A DNA stretch of 64,000 bases from CAZAFL01 sp964484465. Lineage in GTDB: Bacteria; Bacteroidota; Ignavibacteria; UBA10030; SZUA-254. The notes beneath the pieces are model-generated. The model was not told the origin of the DNA. It searched no databases and saw only the letters and a program-made list of their open reading frames with translations. Below, one piece after another: positions 26,058 to 33,455 of this stretch. Positions within the stretch are counted from its first letter, which is position 1. The number at the start of each line of letters is the position of its first letter. The position numbers were made by a program, and so were the translations under genes. The stretch spans positions 1 through 64,000 of the forward strand of contig CAZAFL010000006.1 of assembly GCA_964484465.1 (NCBI GenBank), in the 5' to 3' direction.

Positions 26058-28304
26058 ATGAAAACAACGTTTATCCCACTTTTAGTTACATCAATTCTTT
26101 TTTTGTCGTGGCATGCACGGGCTCAGGATAACAATCGCGTGCAGGTTCCCTCAACTCGCATAAGCATAATTCCACCGCCTTGTTATAAGCTTATCAGTTC
26201 TTCGCCAGTCTTTGTTTGTGAAAAAACCGGCGTATTGCTGACAATTGTTGAAGTGCCGAAACCCGTACACGAGGTTTCTTCAGATTATTCTGATCCTCTG
26301 AACCTTGCAGCTCATAGTTTTGAGGAAATAAGCAGGCCCGAAGAATTTACAATTGATGGAGCCAGGGCGATAAAATTCAACCTGCGGAAAAGCAGCGGCC
26401 TCCTAGACAAAAAGACGCTGATCTACCGGGTATTCGTTGGCGGCGATTCTTCGGGCGCGTTCACTGCAATCATAAGTTATTCAGATACGGTAGAGGCTAA
26501 AACTGTCGACCCCCTTGTCGCGTCAATAGAGACAATTCATTGGGATAGAGGTACCGCACTCAGCCCTATGGGGCAACTCGGATTTTCCATAGACGTCAAG
26601 GGAGAATTTAAGCTCCAAGCAATACAGAGCCGGTTTGCAATTTACACGCCAGATGGCAAAGGACAGGATGGTGATGATTTTAAACCGTTGTTTGTTATTC
26701 GTCTGATGAATGGGCCACACGGGGAGATAGCTGAAGATGTCCGTCAAAAGCTGATGGAATCGTTACTGAGCAATGTACATAGTAACGTCAAAGTATCGGA
26801 AGTCGTTGAATATAATAAAATAGTAGTTGACGGGATCCGTGGGTTTGAAACTGTTTCCCGTGGTAAGTGGTATCCGGGAAGTATTCCAGTTGTAGTGTAT
26901 TATACTCTTCTTTTTCATCCCGTGAATTTTATACAGTTGATTGGCCTGTCGGCGAATAATGTTGACCCAGATCGGTATATCGAAAACTTTAAGGAAACAG
27001 TGCGCTCTTTCAAACGGAAGACGGTCTCTCTTGAAGATCAGGATTCTTGCGCTCGCATTCTTGATGCACGGAACTACGAAGATGCAAGAAACTGTTTTGA
27101 AGCGACACTTTTGCAAAACCCGGCTTCTCTTCCGGCAAGACTTGGGATGGCAGAAGCACTTCGCCTTCAGGGTAAAAACGAACTTGCAATACAGGAGTAT
27201 GACAAAGTCATCGAACATGATAAACTGAATTATCAGGCATTATTGGGTCGCGGTCGGTGTTTCGCCACAATGAAAAAATATTCGCAGGCATTGGATGATT
27301 TCAATCTGGTTATTGAACTCGATGTTCGAAATGTAAGCGTGTTAATTGAGCGGGCCGCCGTGCGAAAGGAGCATCAAGATTTTTATGAAGCAGCGACTGA
27401 TTATAAATCTGCGATAGCCATGATACCTGATTCCGCCGCGCTCTACGTTTTGCTCGGAGGCGTCCAACCGCCCGCGGATGCAATTGAGACCTATTCCAAG
27501 GCGCTTACGTTGGACAAAGGTAACGCACTTGCTTACGAGAAAAGGGGGATGGCCTATTGTTACTTGCGTAAATGGGAAAAAGCAATTAATGATCTCAGCA
27601 TAGCAATCAAAACACGTCCCCACGAAGAGGCTTATGAATTTCGAGGAAAGGCTTATTTTAGCGCCGGTAATATGGATGCTTCCATAGCCGACCTCAACCG
27701 AGTTTCTCCCAATGCCAACTTGCTTAGGACGCGAGCGTTCGCGCATGGTTTATCAAAACACTTTGATGAAGCGATGAAGGATTTCTCGCAATCCGTGTCT
27801 ATTGACTCCACAGAATGGATGTCGTACTTCCTGCGGGGGATAGTGCTATTTCTTAAGGGCAATTTCCGGGATGCAGGTAAAGACTTTCGCACCGCAGCAG
27901 GGCTGACTCCAAGCGCAGAAGTTCGTTCCTGGATCTTCTTCAGTGAGTTCATGAATTATAGTCCAGCTGTTGCGACGAAGAACCTGAAGCAATATGTATC
28001 GGCCTCACTTGATCAATTCGAGGATTGGAACGCTATTGTACATTATCTCCTCGACGATTTAACAGAAGAGCAGCTAATCCGCGGTATCAAACCCGTACAG
28101 GAAACTCCTGTACCTAAAACTGATAAGGAGAGGCTCGCAGAAGCAACGTGCGATAGATACTTTGCAATTGGAATGAAGAGCTATCTTACCGGGCTAAAAA
28201 TTGCGGCAAACAAGTACTGGAAAAAGTGTTTGGAAACCAATCAAACATCGATTGTTAGTTACCAGGTGGCTCACACTTTTAATGAAGGCGATGGGAAAAA
28301 GTAG
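26058..28304 (+). CDS. Secreted tetratricopeptide-repeat protein
   Basis: The 748-residue protein has a signal peptide (hydrophobic core LLVTSILFLSW, cleavage near ARAQ). Residues about 25-330 hold two similar units, each starting with a strand-rich segment and ending in an amphipathic helix (DPLVASIETIHWD; DPDRYIENFKETVRSFK). They resemble PsbP/Mog1-like (DUF1795-type) folds, which is inference. Residues about 350-620 form around eight TPR motifs such as ALLGRGRCFATMKKYSQALDD and AYEKRGMAYCYLRKWEKAIND. TPRs bind protein partners; the role is therefore probably scaffolding in the periplasm. The last 120 residues are helical and include a further repeat-like segment. AGGCG precedes ATG. The HEAT-like gene follows 34 bases downstream. 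Confidence 0.8.
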   Translation: MKTTFIPLLVTSILFLSWHARAQDNNRVQVPSTRISIIPPPCYKLISSSPVFVCEKTGVLLTIVEVPKPVHEVSSDYSDPLNLAAHSFEEISRPEEFTIDGARAIKFNLRKSSGLLDKKTLIYRVFVGGDSSGAFTAIISYSDTVEAKTVDPLVASIETIHWDRGTALSPMGQLGFSIDVKGEFKLQAIQSRFAIYTPDGKGQDGDDFKPLFVIRLMNGPHGEIAEDVRQKLMESLLSNVHSNVKVSEVVEYNKIVVDGIRGFETVSRGKWYPGSIPVVVYYTLLFHPVNFIQLIGLSANNVDPDRYIENFKETVRSFKRKTVSLEDQDSCARILDARNYEDARNCFEATLLQNPASLPARLGMAEALRLQGKNELAIQEYDKVIEHDKLNYQALLGRGRCFATMKKYSQALDDFNLVIELDVRNVSVLIERAAVRKEHQDFYEAATDYKSAIAMIPDSAALYVLLGGVQPPADAIETYSKALTLDKGNALAYEKRGMAYCYLRKWEKAINDLSIAIKTRPHEEAYEFRGKAYFSAGNMDASIADLNRVSPNANLLRTRAFAHGLSKHFDEAMKDFSQSVSIDSTEWMSYFLRGIVLFLKGNFRDAGKDFRTAAGLTPSAEVRSWIFFSEFMNYSPAVATKNLKQYVSASLDQFEDWNAIVHYLLDDLTEEQLIRGIKPVQETPVPKTDKERLAEATCDRYFAIGMKSYLTGLKIAANKYWKKCLETNQTSIVSYQVAHTFNEGDGKK

Positions 28305-28338
28305 CCTTCTGATAGAACGCTGAGGCACCATACCAAGA

Positions 28339-28863
28339 ATGAATCTCGAATCCGAAATTCTCAAGGAGCACTCGAAACGGCAGGCCGTCATGATCGGAAA
28401 TTGGGTCGGTAGCAATCCTCTGCGCTTTAAGCAACTGATGGAATTGTTTCTGCGCGGGAATTACAGGGTAACACAACGTTCAGCCTGGATTATAAGCTAT
28501 TGTGCAGACCATCATCCGGGGCTCATTACGCCGTGGCTTTCGGCAATGGTGAAAAAGATGAAAGAGCCGGGGGTGCATGATGCGGTTCCGAGAAATGTTG
28601 TGCGCATTCTTCAAAGGATAGACATTCCGCGCCCCATTCTCGGTGCGGTCATGACGCAATGCTTCGACTATCTTGCATCGCGGGATTATCCTATCGCTGT
28701 TCGCGCGAATGCAATGAGTGTGCTGGCGAATATCTCAAGAAAAGAACCTGCAATTAGAAAAGAGCTTCGTGCAATGATCGAGCAAATGATGCCGCAGGGC
28801 GGACGCGGGCTATTGAGTCGCAGTAGAAAAGTGTTGAGGCAATTGGATAAGCCGAGGGAATAG
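28339..28863 (+). CDS. HEAT-like helical repeat protein
   Basis: The 174-residue protein is all helical by eye, with repeat units of about 35 residues: RQAVMIGNWVGSNPLRFKQL, YRVTQRSAWIISYCADHHP, VPRNVVRILQRIDIPRPILG and IAVRANAMSVLANISRKEPA. This pattern resembles HEAT/ARM repeats used for protein binding. There is no signal peptide or membrane segment, so it is cytosolic, unlike the TPR protein before it. I do not recognise a named family or function. It converges with ychF across 15 bases, and no ribosome site is evident before ATG 28339. Confidence 0.65.
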   Translation: MNLESEILKEHSKRQAVMIGNWVGSNPLRFKQLMELFLRGNYRVTQRSAWIISYCADHHPGLITPWLSAMVKKMKEPGVHDAVPRNVVRILQRIDIPRPILGAVMTQCFDYLASRDYPIAVRANAMSVLANISRKEPAIRKELRAMIEQMMPQGGRGLLSRSRKVLRQLDKPRE

Positions 28864-28878
28864 AGGCATCTCTATTGT

Positions 28879-29964
28879 CTAGCTGTGCCGGATCTCCATA
28901 ATATCTCCGTCCTTTACAATATACTCTTTCCCTTCCAGTCTCCAATGCCCCGCTTCTTTTGCTTTCGCAAATGACCCTCCGGCGGCAATGAAATCGTTGT
29001 ACGAAACAACCTCGGCACGGATAAATTTGTTGATAAAATCTGAATGTATTGCACCAGCCGCTTCCTGTGCTGTCATCCCTTTTCTGATTGTCCATGCTCT
29101 GCATTCATCTTCTCCGACGGTAAAAAATGATTGTAACCCAAGAAGGGTATATGCTTCACGAATAAGCGTGGTAAGAGCCGATTCTGTAATACCGTATTCG
29201 CTCATGAATACAGTTGCCTCGTCGTCAGCCAGTTCGGACATTTCCATCTCGATTTTTCCAAAGAACGACACCACGTTTGTCTGTTTCCCCGCGTATTTTT
29301 CAGTGACCTGTTGTATCACACCCCCCATTGCCTGTCGTTGAGTCTCATCAAAGTTCAAAGCGATAAGCATCGGTTTGATTGAAAGCAGCTGGTAGGTTTT
29401 TAGAATAAGAGTCTCTTCTTTAGTAAAGCCGGCCTTGCGGAGTGGAGTTTCATTCTCGAGAAGCTGTTTGCATTTTTCGAGTACTGGAAGTTCGCGTTTT
29501 CCGGATTCATCGCCAGTTTTTTGCATCTGTCGTTTGATGCGGTCAATCCGTGTCTCGAGGATCGCAAGGTCGGAAAGAATAAATTCAGATTCGAATGAAG
29601 AGATATCTCTCATCGCGTCGATCGTTCCGTCCGGGTGAGGCACAACGTCGTTTTCAAAGAGGCGAACCACCTGTACGAGGGTGTCATTTGTTTTGACATT
29701 CGCTAGAAAATTTGTTGTAAACTGTGTGGAACCGGATTCTCCCTTCTTCAAACCCACGACATCAACGAATTCGATCGTTGCATGGACTGTCCTTTTTGGG
29801 GAGAAAATCTCGGAACATTTGTCCAGTCGTGAATCCGGAACTTTCACGATAGCTATGTGTGCTTCCGCTTTTGAGAGCGCAGAAGGGTCGAGATGCGTTT
29901 TTGTGATTGTCTGAAAGAGAGTTGATTTTCCCGAGAATGGGAGTCCGACAATACCGATTTGCAT
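28879..29964 (-). CDS. ychF: YchF-family GTP/ATP-binding protein, divergent
   Basis: The 361-residue protein has the Obg-like ATPase architecture: a G domain, coiled-coil hairpin (around 130-200, with RIDRIKRQMQK) and C-terminal TGS/DUF933 domain (FFTVGEDECRAWTIRKGMTA, then IHSDFINKFIRAEVVSYNDF). YchF hydrolyses ATP and associates with ribosomes and stress responses. The phosphate loop reads GLPFSGKST instead of the usual GLPNVGKST, and the base-recognition region reads LNFDE, so it is a divergent member. G3 is DVVGLKKGESG. It is transcribed away from the tetR efflux locus and has no operon partner. Confidence 0.88.
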   Translation of the reverse strand: MQIGIVGLPFSGKSTLFQTITKTHLDPSALSKAEAHIAIVKVPDSRLDKCSEIFSPKRTVHATIEFVDVVGLKKGESGSTQFTTNFLANVKTNDTLVQVVRLFENDVVPHPDGTIDAMRDISSFESEFILSDLAILETRIDRIKRQMQKTGDESGKRELPVLEKCKQLLENETPLRKAGFTKEETLILKTYQLLSIKPMLIALNFDETQRQAMGGVIQQVTEKYAGKQTNVVSFFGKIEMEMSELADDEATVFMSEYGITESALTTLIREAYTLLGLQSFFTVGEDECRAWTIRKGMTAQEAAGAIHSDFINKFIRAEVVSYNDFIAAGGSFAKAKEAGHWRLEGKEYIVKDGDIMEIRHS

Positions 29965-30144
29965 AAGAAAGTATTTTGATTTTTTGAGCGGACGAAAGAT
30001 ACAAATTCCGAGTGATTAATGCACTCCTGAGTAAGACATACGCATTAAGGTCGAGCATCGTTGATCAAGCATGCAGTGGAATACCCTTAAATTCGACCCA
30101 ATATGGAGAAAGAGAAACAGTATAAAATTTAGTCCCGAAAACAC

Positions 30145-30173
30145 TTGACAAACAAATAAAAATTCCTTATTTT
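30145..30173 (+). promoter_or_regulatory. Promoter for the tetR-tolC-MFP-RND operon
   Basis: TTGACA (30145-30150) and TATTTT (30168-30173) are spaced by 17 bases. The transcript would start near 30180, inside the first GGAAAC palindrome, so a bound repressor would block it. Confidence 0.6.
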
Positions 30174-30201
30174 GGAAACTAATAATACCAAATGGGTTTC
30201 C
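30174..30201. promoter_or_regulatory. Operator candidate 1 for TetR
   Basis: GGAAAC (30174-30179) is mirrored by GTTTCC (30196-30201), with 16 bases between. It begins right after the -10 element and overlaps the expected transcription start. Confidence 0.5.
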
Positions 30202-30274
30202 TAATTAAAAATATAGCAAATTCCTCTAGAATTTAAAGAAAGCGGGAAAAATTTTTCGCTTTATGGAAACCATT

Positions 30275-30291
30275 GAAACTAATTTAGTTTC
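30275..30291. promoter_or_regulatory. Operator candidate 2 for TetR, perfect palindrome
   Basis: GAAACTAA, one central T, TTAGTTTC form a perfect 17-base palindrome 23 bases before the tetR start. It shares GAAACTAA with the left arm of the first site, which supports recognition by the same protein, most likely the adjacent TetR. Confidence 0.6.
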
Positions 30292-30313
30292 TTACATGTA
30301 AAAGGAGTTAAGT

Positions 30314-30955
30314 ATGAACGAAGATATTGACGTAAAAAATAGGATCATTGATGCGGCCCGGGAAGCATTCATGAAGTACGGATTCTCACGCGTCACCGTC
30401 GACGAAATATCTGGGAAGTTAGGTATCAGCAAGAAAACCATCTATAAATATTTCGAGACCAAGGAGGACATTGTCAGAGCGGTAACAGAGCAGATCCTGC
30501 TTAAGATGGAATCTGCGTGCCAACAACTTGTGGGAAATAATGAGATGGACTTTGTAGATAAACTGAGGGGGATGATGACTCAGGTCGCGGTTAATTATTC
30601 GGCCCTTGGAAAAGATTTACTTGAAGATATCGAGAAGAATGCACCGTATGTGTGGAAGCAGATTTCAGAGTTTACAAACAAGCAGATCAATGTAAATTTC
30701 GGTGACCTTTTACGTGAAGGAGTGCGGAAGGGAGTGTTCCGCGAGGACATCGATGCCGACCTGATTCTTATGATCTATCGCAACGCAATCGACACAATCA
30801 TTACGCCGCAACGATTGTTGAATCTTCCGTACTCAGCCACTCAGGTGTTCGAAGCCATTATTACAATTTTGTATGAAGGAATCTTGACGGAAGGATCAAG
30901 ACAAAAATACGAGTCAAGAAAGACATTACCCAGCATGGCACAACAAAGGATATGA
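30314..30955 (+). CDS. TetR-family transcriptional regulator
   Basis: The 213-residue protein has an N-terminal TetR helix-turn-helix (about 8-55: IIDAAREAFMKYGFSRVTVD, then ISGKLGISKKTIYKYFETKE) and a helical C-terminal ligand domain. Such regulators usually repress efflux genes until a drug-like ligand binds. It opens an operon with tolC, an MFP and an RND pump: its TGA overlaps the tolC ATG. Two palindromic sites upstream suggest autorepression of the whole operon. AAAGGAG precedes ATG 30314. The ligand is unknown. Confidence 0.93.
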   Translation: MNEDIDVKNRIIDAAREAFMKYGFSRVTVDEISGKLGISKKTIYKYFETKEDIVRAVTEQILLKMESACQQLVGNNEMDFVDKLRGMMTQVAVNYSALGKDLLEDIEKNAPYVWKQISEFTNKQINVNFGDLLREGVRKGVFREDIDADLILMIYRNAIDTIITPQRLLNLPYSATQVFEAIITILYEGILTEGSRQKYESRKTLPSMAQQRI

Positions 30956-32328
30956 CAATGAAGAAATATTTTGAGATAATTTTCCGGTTAGTGCTGTCTT
31001 GTCTTTTCCTCGCCGGTTCCAGTTCCGCTCAGGAGAAGATGAACCTGAGTATCGAACAGTCAATTGAGATCGGATTGAAGAGCAGCAAGGCACTCCATTC
31101 GTCGCTGATGAACGTACAGTCCACGGAAGCGAAAGCCGGTGAAGTCAATGCAACCAGGCTTCCCTCGTTGAAGTTCGGCGGCGGTTACACTCGGCTCAGT
31201 AATGTTCCTCCATTTACTACGACGATTCCGGCGAGCTCGTTCGGGCAAAACCTTCCGCCGCAGAATCTCAATCTGACATTTTCACAAACCGTGTTGGATA
31301 ATTATTCCATGCGGCTGTCGCTGCAACAGCCGCTGTTCACGGGTTTTCGGCTTCAGAGCAATTATGAGATCGCCGATTTGACAGCTCAAGCGGCAGACCA
31401 GGATTTCAAGAAAGATAAGGCAAATTTGACCTTTGATATCAGAAATGCATACTGGAATTTATATAAAGCAATTGAATTCAAAAAAGTGATTGATGAAAAT
31501 GTAGAGCAAGTGAAGTCGCATGTGAACGATGTGACAAACCTTATGAATCAGGGCATGGCAACGAGAAATGATTTGTTGCGCGTACAAGTACAACTGTCGA
31601 GCGCAGAACTTACGCAAATCGATGCGGAGAATAATGTTCACCTTGCAACGATCGCATTGAACAACGTCATCGGCCAACCGCTTACAACGGTTGTCGAGCC
31701 GGTGTCAGTTCCGGATTCATCCCACCAGTCTTTGCAGAATGGTTTTGGCGATATCAATAAGCTAACGGAGTTGGCGATTCAGAGCCGCCCGGAATTGAAA
31801 GGGATGCAGTTTCGCGTGCAGGCCAGCGAAGCCGCCGTTACACTTGCGAAATCCGGCTGGTATCCACAGGTCTACCTGACGGGAAATTATTACTACGCGA
31901 GGCCTAACCAGCGGATCTTTCCGACACTTGACCAGTTCCGTGACACATGGGACCTGGGGATCTCACTTTCTTGGGATGTCTGGAATTGGGGAACGACTGT
32001 TCATCAGACAGACCAGGCACAGGCGCTATTATCTCAAACGCAGGACGCGCTTGGACAGCTTCGTGACGCCGTTGCGCTTGAAGTGACTCAGAACTACTTA
32101 AACGCTGGCCAGGCAAAAGAACGCATCGGAGTTTCTGAACAGGCGGTACATCAGGCGGAAGAAAATTATCGTGTCACGAATGAAAAGTTTAAACTCGGGC
32201 TTGTCCTGAATTCCGATATGCTTGATGCAGAAGCATCGCTTCTTCAGGCAAAGTGGAATCACATTCAGGCTCTAGTAGATTATGAGCTGGCAACAGCCCG
32301 GCTTCAAAAATCTATCGGCGAGCAATAA
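30952..32328 (+). CDS. TolC-family outer-membrane efflux protein
   Basis: The 458-residue protein has a signal peptide (core LVLSCLFLAGSSSAQ) and two OEP repeats of long helices and short barrel strands, for example AYWNLYKAIEFKKVIDENV and the mirror NYLNAGQAKERIGVSEQAV. These form the trimeric outer-membrane channel of tripartite pumps. The start ATG overlaps the tetR stop (ATGA). It is followed 32 bases later by the membrane fusion protein, so the three pump parts are encoded in order. The C-terminus ELATARLQKSIGEQ is typical. Confidence 0.95.
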   Translation: MTMKKYFEIIFRLVLSCLFLAGSSSAQEKMNLSIEQSIEIGLKSSKALHSSLMNVQSTEAKAGEVNATRLPSLKFGGGYTRLSNVPPFTTTIPASSFGQNLPPQNLNLTFSQTVLDNYSMRLSLQQPLFTGFRLQSNYEIADLTAQAADQDFKKDKANLTFDIRNAYWNLYKAIEFKKVIDENVEQVKSHVNDVTNLMNQGMATRNDLLRVQVQLSSAELTQIDAENNVHLATIALNNVIGQPLTTVVEPVSVPDSSHQSLQNGFGDINKLTELAIQSRPELKGMQFRVQASEAAVTLAKSGWYPQVYLTGNYYYARPNQRIFPTLDQFRDTWDLGISLSWDVWNWGTTVHQTDQAQALLSQTQDALGQLRDAVALEVTQNYLNAGQAKERIGVSEQAVHQAEENYRVTNEKFKLGLVLNSDMLDAEASLLQAKWNHIQALVDYELATARLQKSIGEQ

Positions 32329-32360
32329 AAGCATATCCCAACGAGAATTACGAGGTGTAT

Positions 32361-33410
32361 ATGAAACGAACAAAAATTATCTTAACCGTTACCATCATAC
32401 TTACTGCAATTATCGGCGTGCTCCTTTATAACAAATCACAAATGGTCGCAAGGTCGATGAACAACGCTTCGAATGCAATTCCGGTTTCCGTTGTAGCAGT
32501 TGACAAGATAACCACAACCTACGCGCGGTCGTTCACCGGGACGATAACTGCAAATAACGATGTTGCCATTGTCTCGGAGACAGAAGGAAAGGTAACAGAG
32601 GTGTTTGCGAAGGTGGGTGATTACAAAGCTGCAGGTGCACCCCTTATACAAATTGATGATGAGCTGAAGAAAGCAGCTTACGAAACGGCAGAAGTAAATT
32701 TCGAGAAAACAAAGAAGGACCTTGAGCGATTTGAATCACTTCATCAGGAAAAAGCCGTCACGGACCAGCAATACGAAAATGCGCGACTGGGATTCAAAAG
32801 CGCAGAGGCACAGTATATTGCCGCACGCAAACAGTATAAAGATACAAGAATCACAACGCCTATTTCAGGCATAGTGACTGCAAGGTTTGTCGATGTTGGC
32901 GCCATGGTTCAGTCAAAGATGCCCGTCGCAAATGTTGTTGATATTTCAAAGCTTAAGGTAAAGCTCAATGTGCCGGAGTATGATGCATTCCATCTGAAGG
33001 CAGGAGACAATATTCAAATAATGACAGACGTTTACCCGGGCGTGAAGTTCTTCGGTGAGGTAACGACAATCAGCGAAAAGGGAGATGAATCTCATACTTA
33101 TCCGGTGGAAATTAAACTGGATAATAACAGATCGCATCCGCTGAAGGCAGGGATGTTTGCGAATGTTTCCTTTTCGTCGAACGAACATAATGAAGAAGTT
33201 GTCATTCCACGTGAAGCGCTCCTCGGCAGCATGAAACACCCACAAGTTTTTGTTCTTAACGGAACAACTGCAAAACTGCGCGATATAGTTATCGGAACAG
33301 AATACGGAACACGTTTGAGTGTTCTCAGTGGGCTGACCGTCGGTGAAAATGTCGTCATTAACGGACAGAACAATCTTAAAAACAACATACCTGTGACCAT
33401 TGTGAAATAA
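32361..33410 (+). CDS. RND efflux membrane fusion protein (HlyD/AcrA-like)
   Basis: The 349-residue periplasmic adaptor links the RND pump to TolC. It has an N-terminal membrane anchor (IILTVTIILTAIIGVLLY), a lipoyl-type half (NNDVAIVSETEGKVTEVFAKVGD, completed by TRITTPISGIVTARFVDVGA-like sequence), an alpha hairpin of about 60 residues (FEKTKKDLERFESLHQEK) and beta-barrel domains ending near IPVTIVK. ATG 32361 has GAGG five bases before it and is preferred over the in-frame GTG at 32355. A palindromic hairpin lies in the 45 bases before the RND gene. Confidence 0.95.
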   Translation: MKRTKIILTVTIILTAIIGVLLYNKSQMVARSMNNASNAIPVSVVAVDKITTTYARSFTGTITANNDVAIVSETEGKVTEVFAKVGDYKAAGAPLIQIDDELKKAAYETAEVNFEKTKKDLERFESLHQEKAVTDQQYENARLGFKSAEAQYIAARKQYKDTRITTPISGIVTARFVDVGAMVQSKMPVANVVDISKLKVKLNVPEYDAFHLKAGDNIQIMTDVYPGVKFFGEVTTISEKGDESHTYPVEIKLDNNRSHPLKAGMFANVSFSSNEHNEEVVIPREALLGSMKHPQVFVLNGTTAKLRDIVIGTEYGTRLSVLSGLTVGENVVINGQNNLKNNIPVTIVK

Positions 33411-33417
33411 TTTGTGC

Positions 33418-33437
33418 AAACGACCATCCGGTCGTTT
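33418..33437. repeat. Inverted repeat inside the efflux operon
   Basis: AAACGACC (33418-33425) pairs with GGTCGTTT (33430-33437) around a four-base loop, followed by two more T residues. It could be a weak terminator that lowers pump expression, an RNA stabiliser, or a TetR-type operator; position between MFP and RND suits the first two. Confidence 0.55.
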
Positions 33438-33455
33438 TTGCCAGGAGAATGATTT

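Larger units (their letters stand above)
29965..30313. other. Divergent spacer with tetR promoter and operators
   Basis: These 349 bases between ychF and tetR hold no gene. The tetR half contains a sigma70-like promoter (30145-30173) and two palindromic sites built on GGAAAC/GTTTC (30174-30201 and 30275-30291), and ends with AAAGGAG just before the tetR ATG. I see nothing distinctive in the ychF-proximal half. Confidence 0.6.

Noticed and set aside
33203..33218. CACGTG-centred sequence resembling parS
   Set aside because: Only 12 of 16 positions match, it is not a palindrome beyond the core, and it lies within the adaptor coding sequence.
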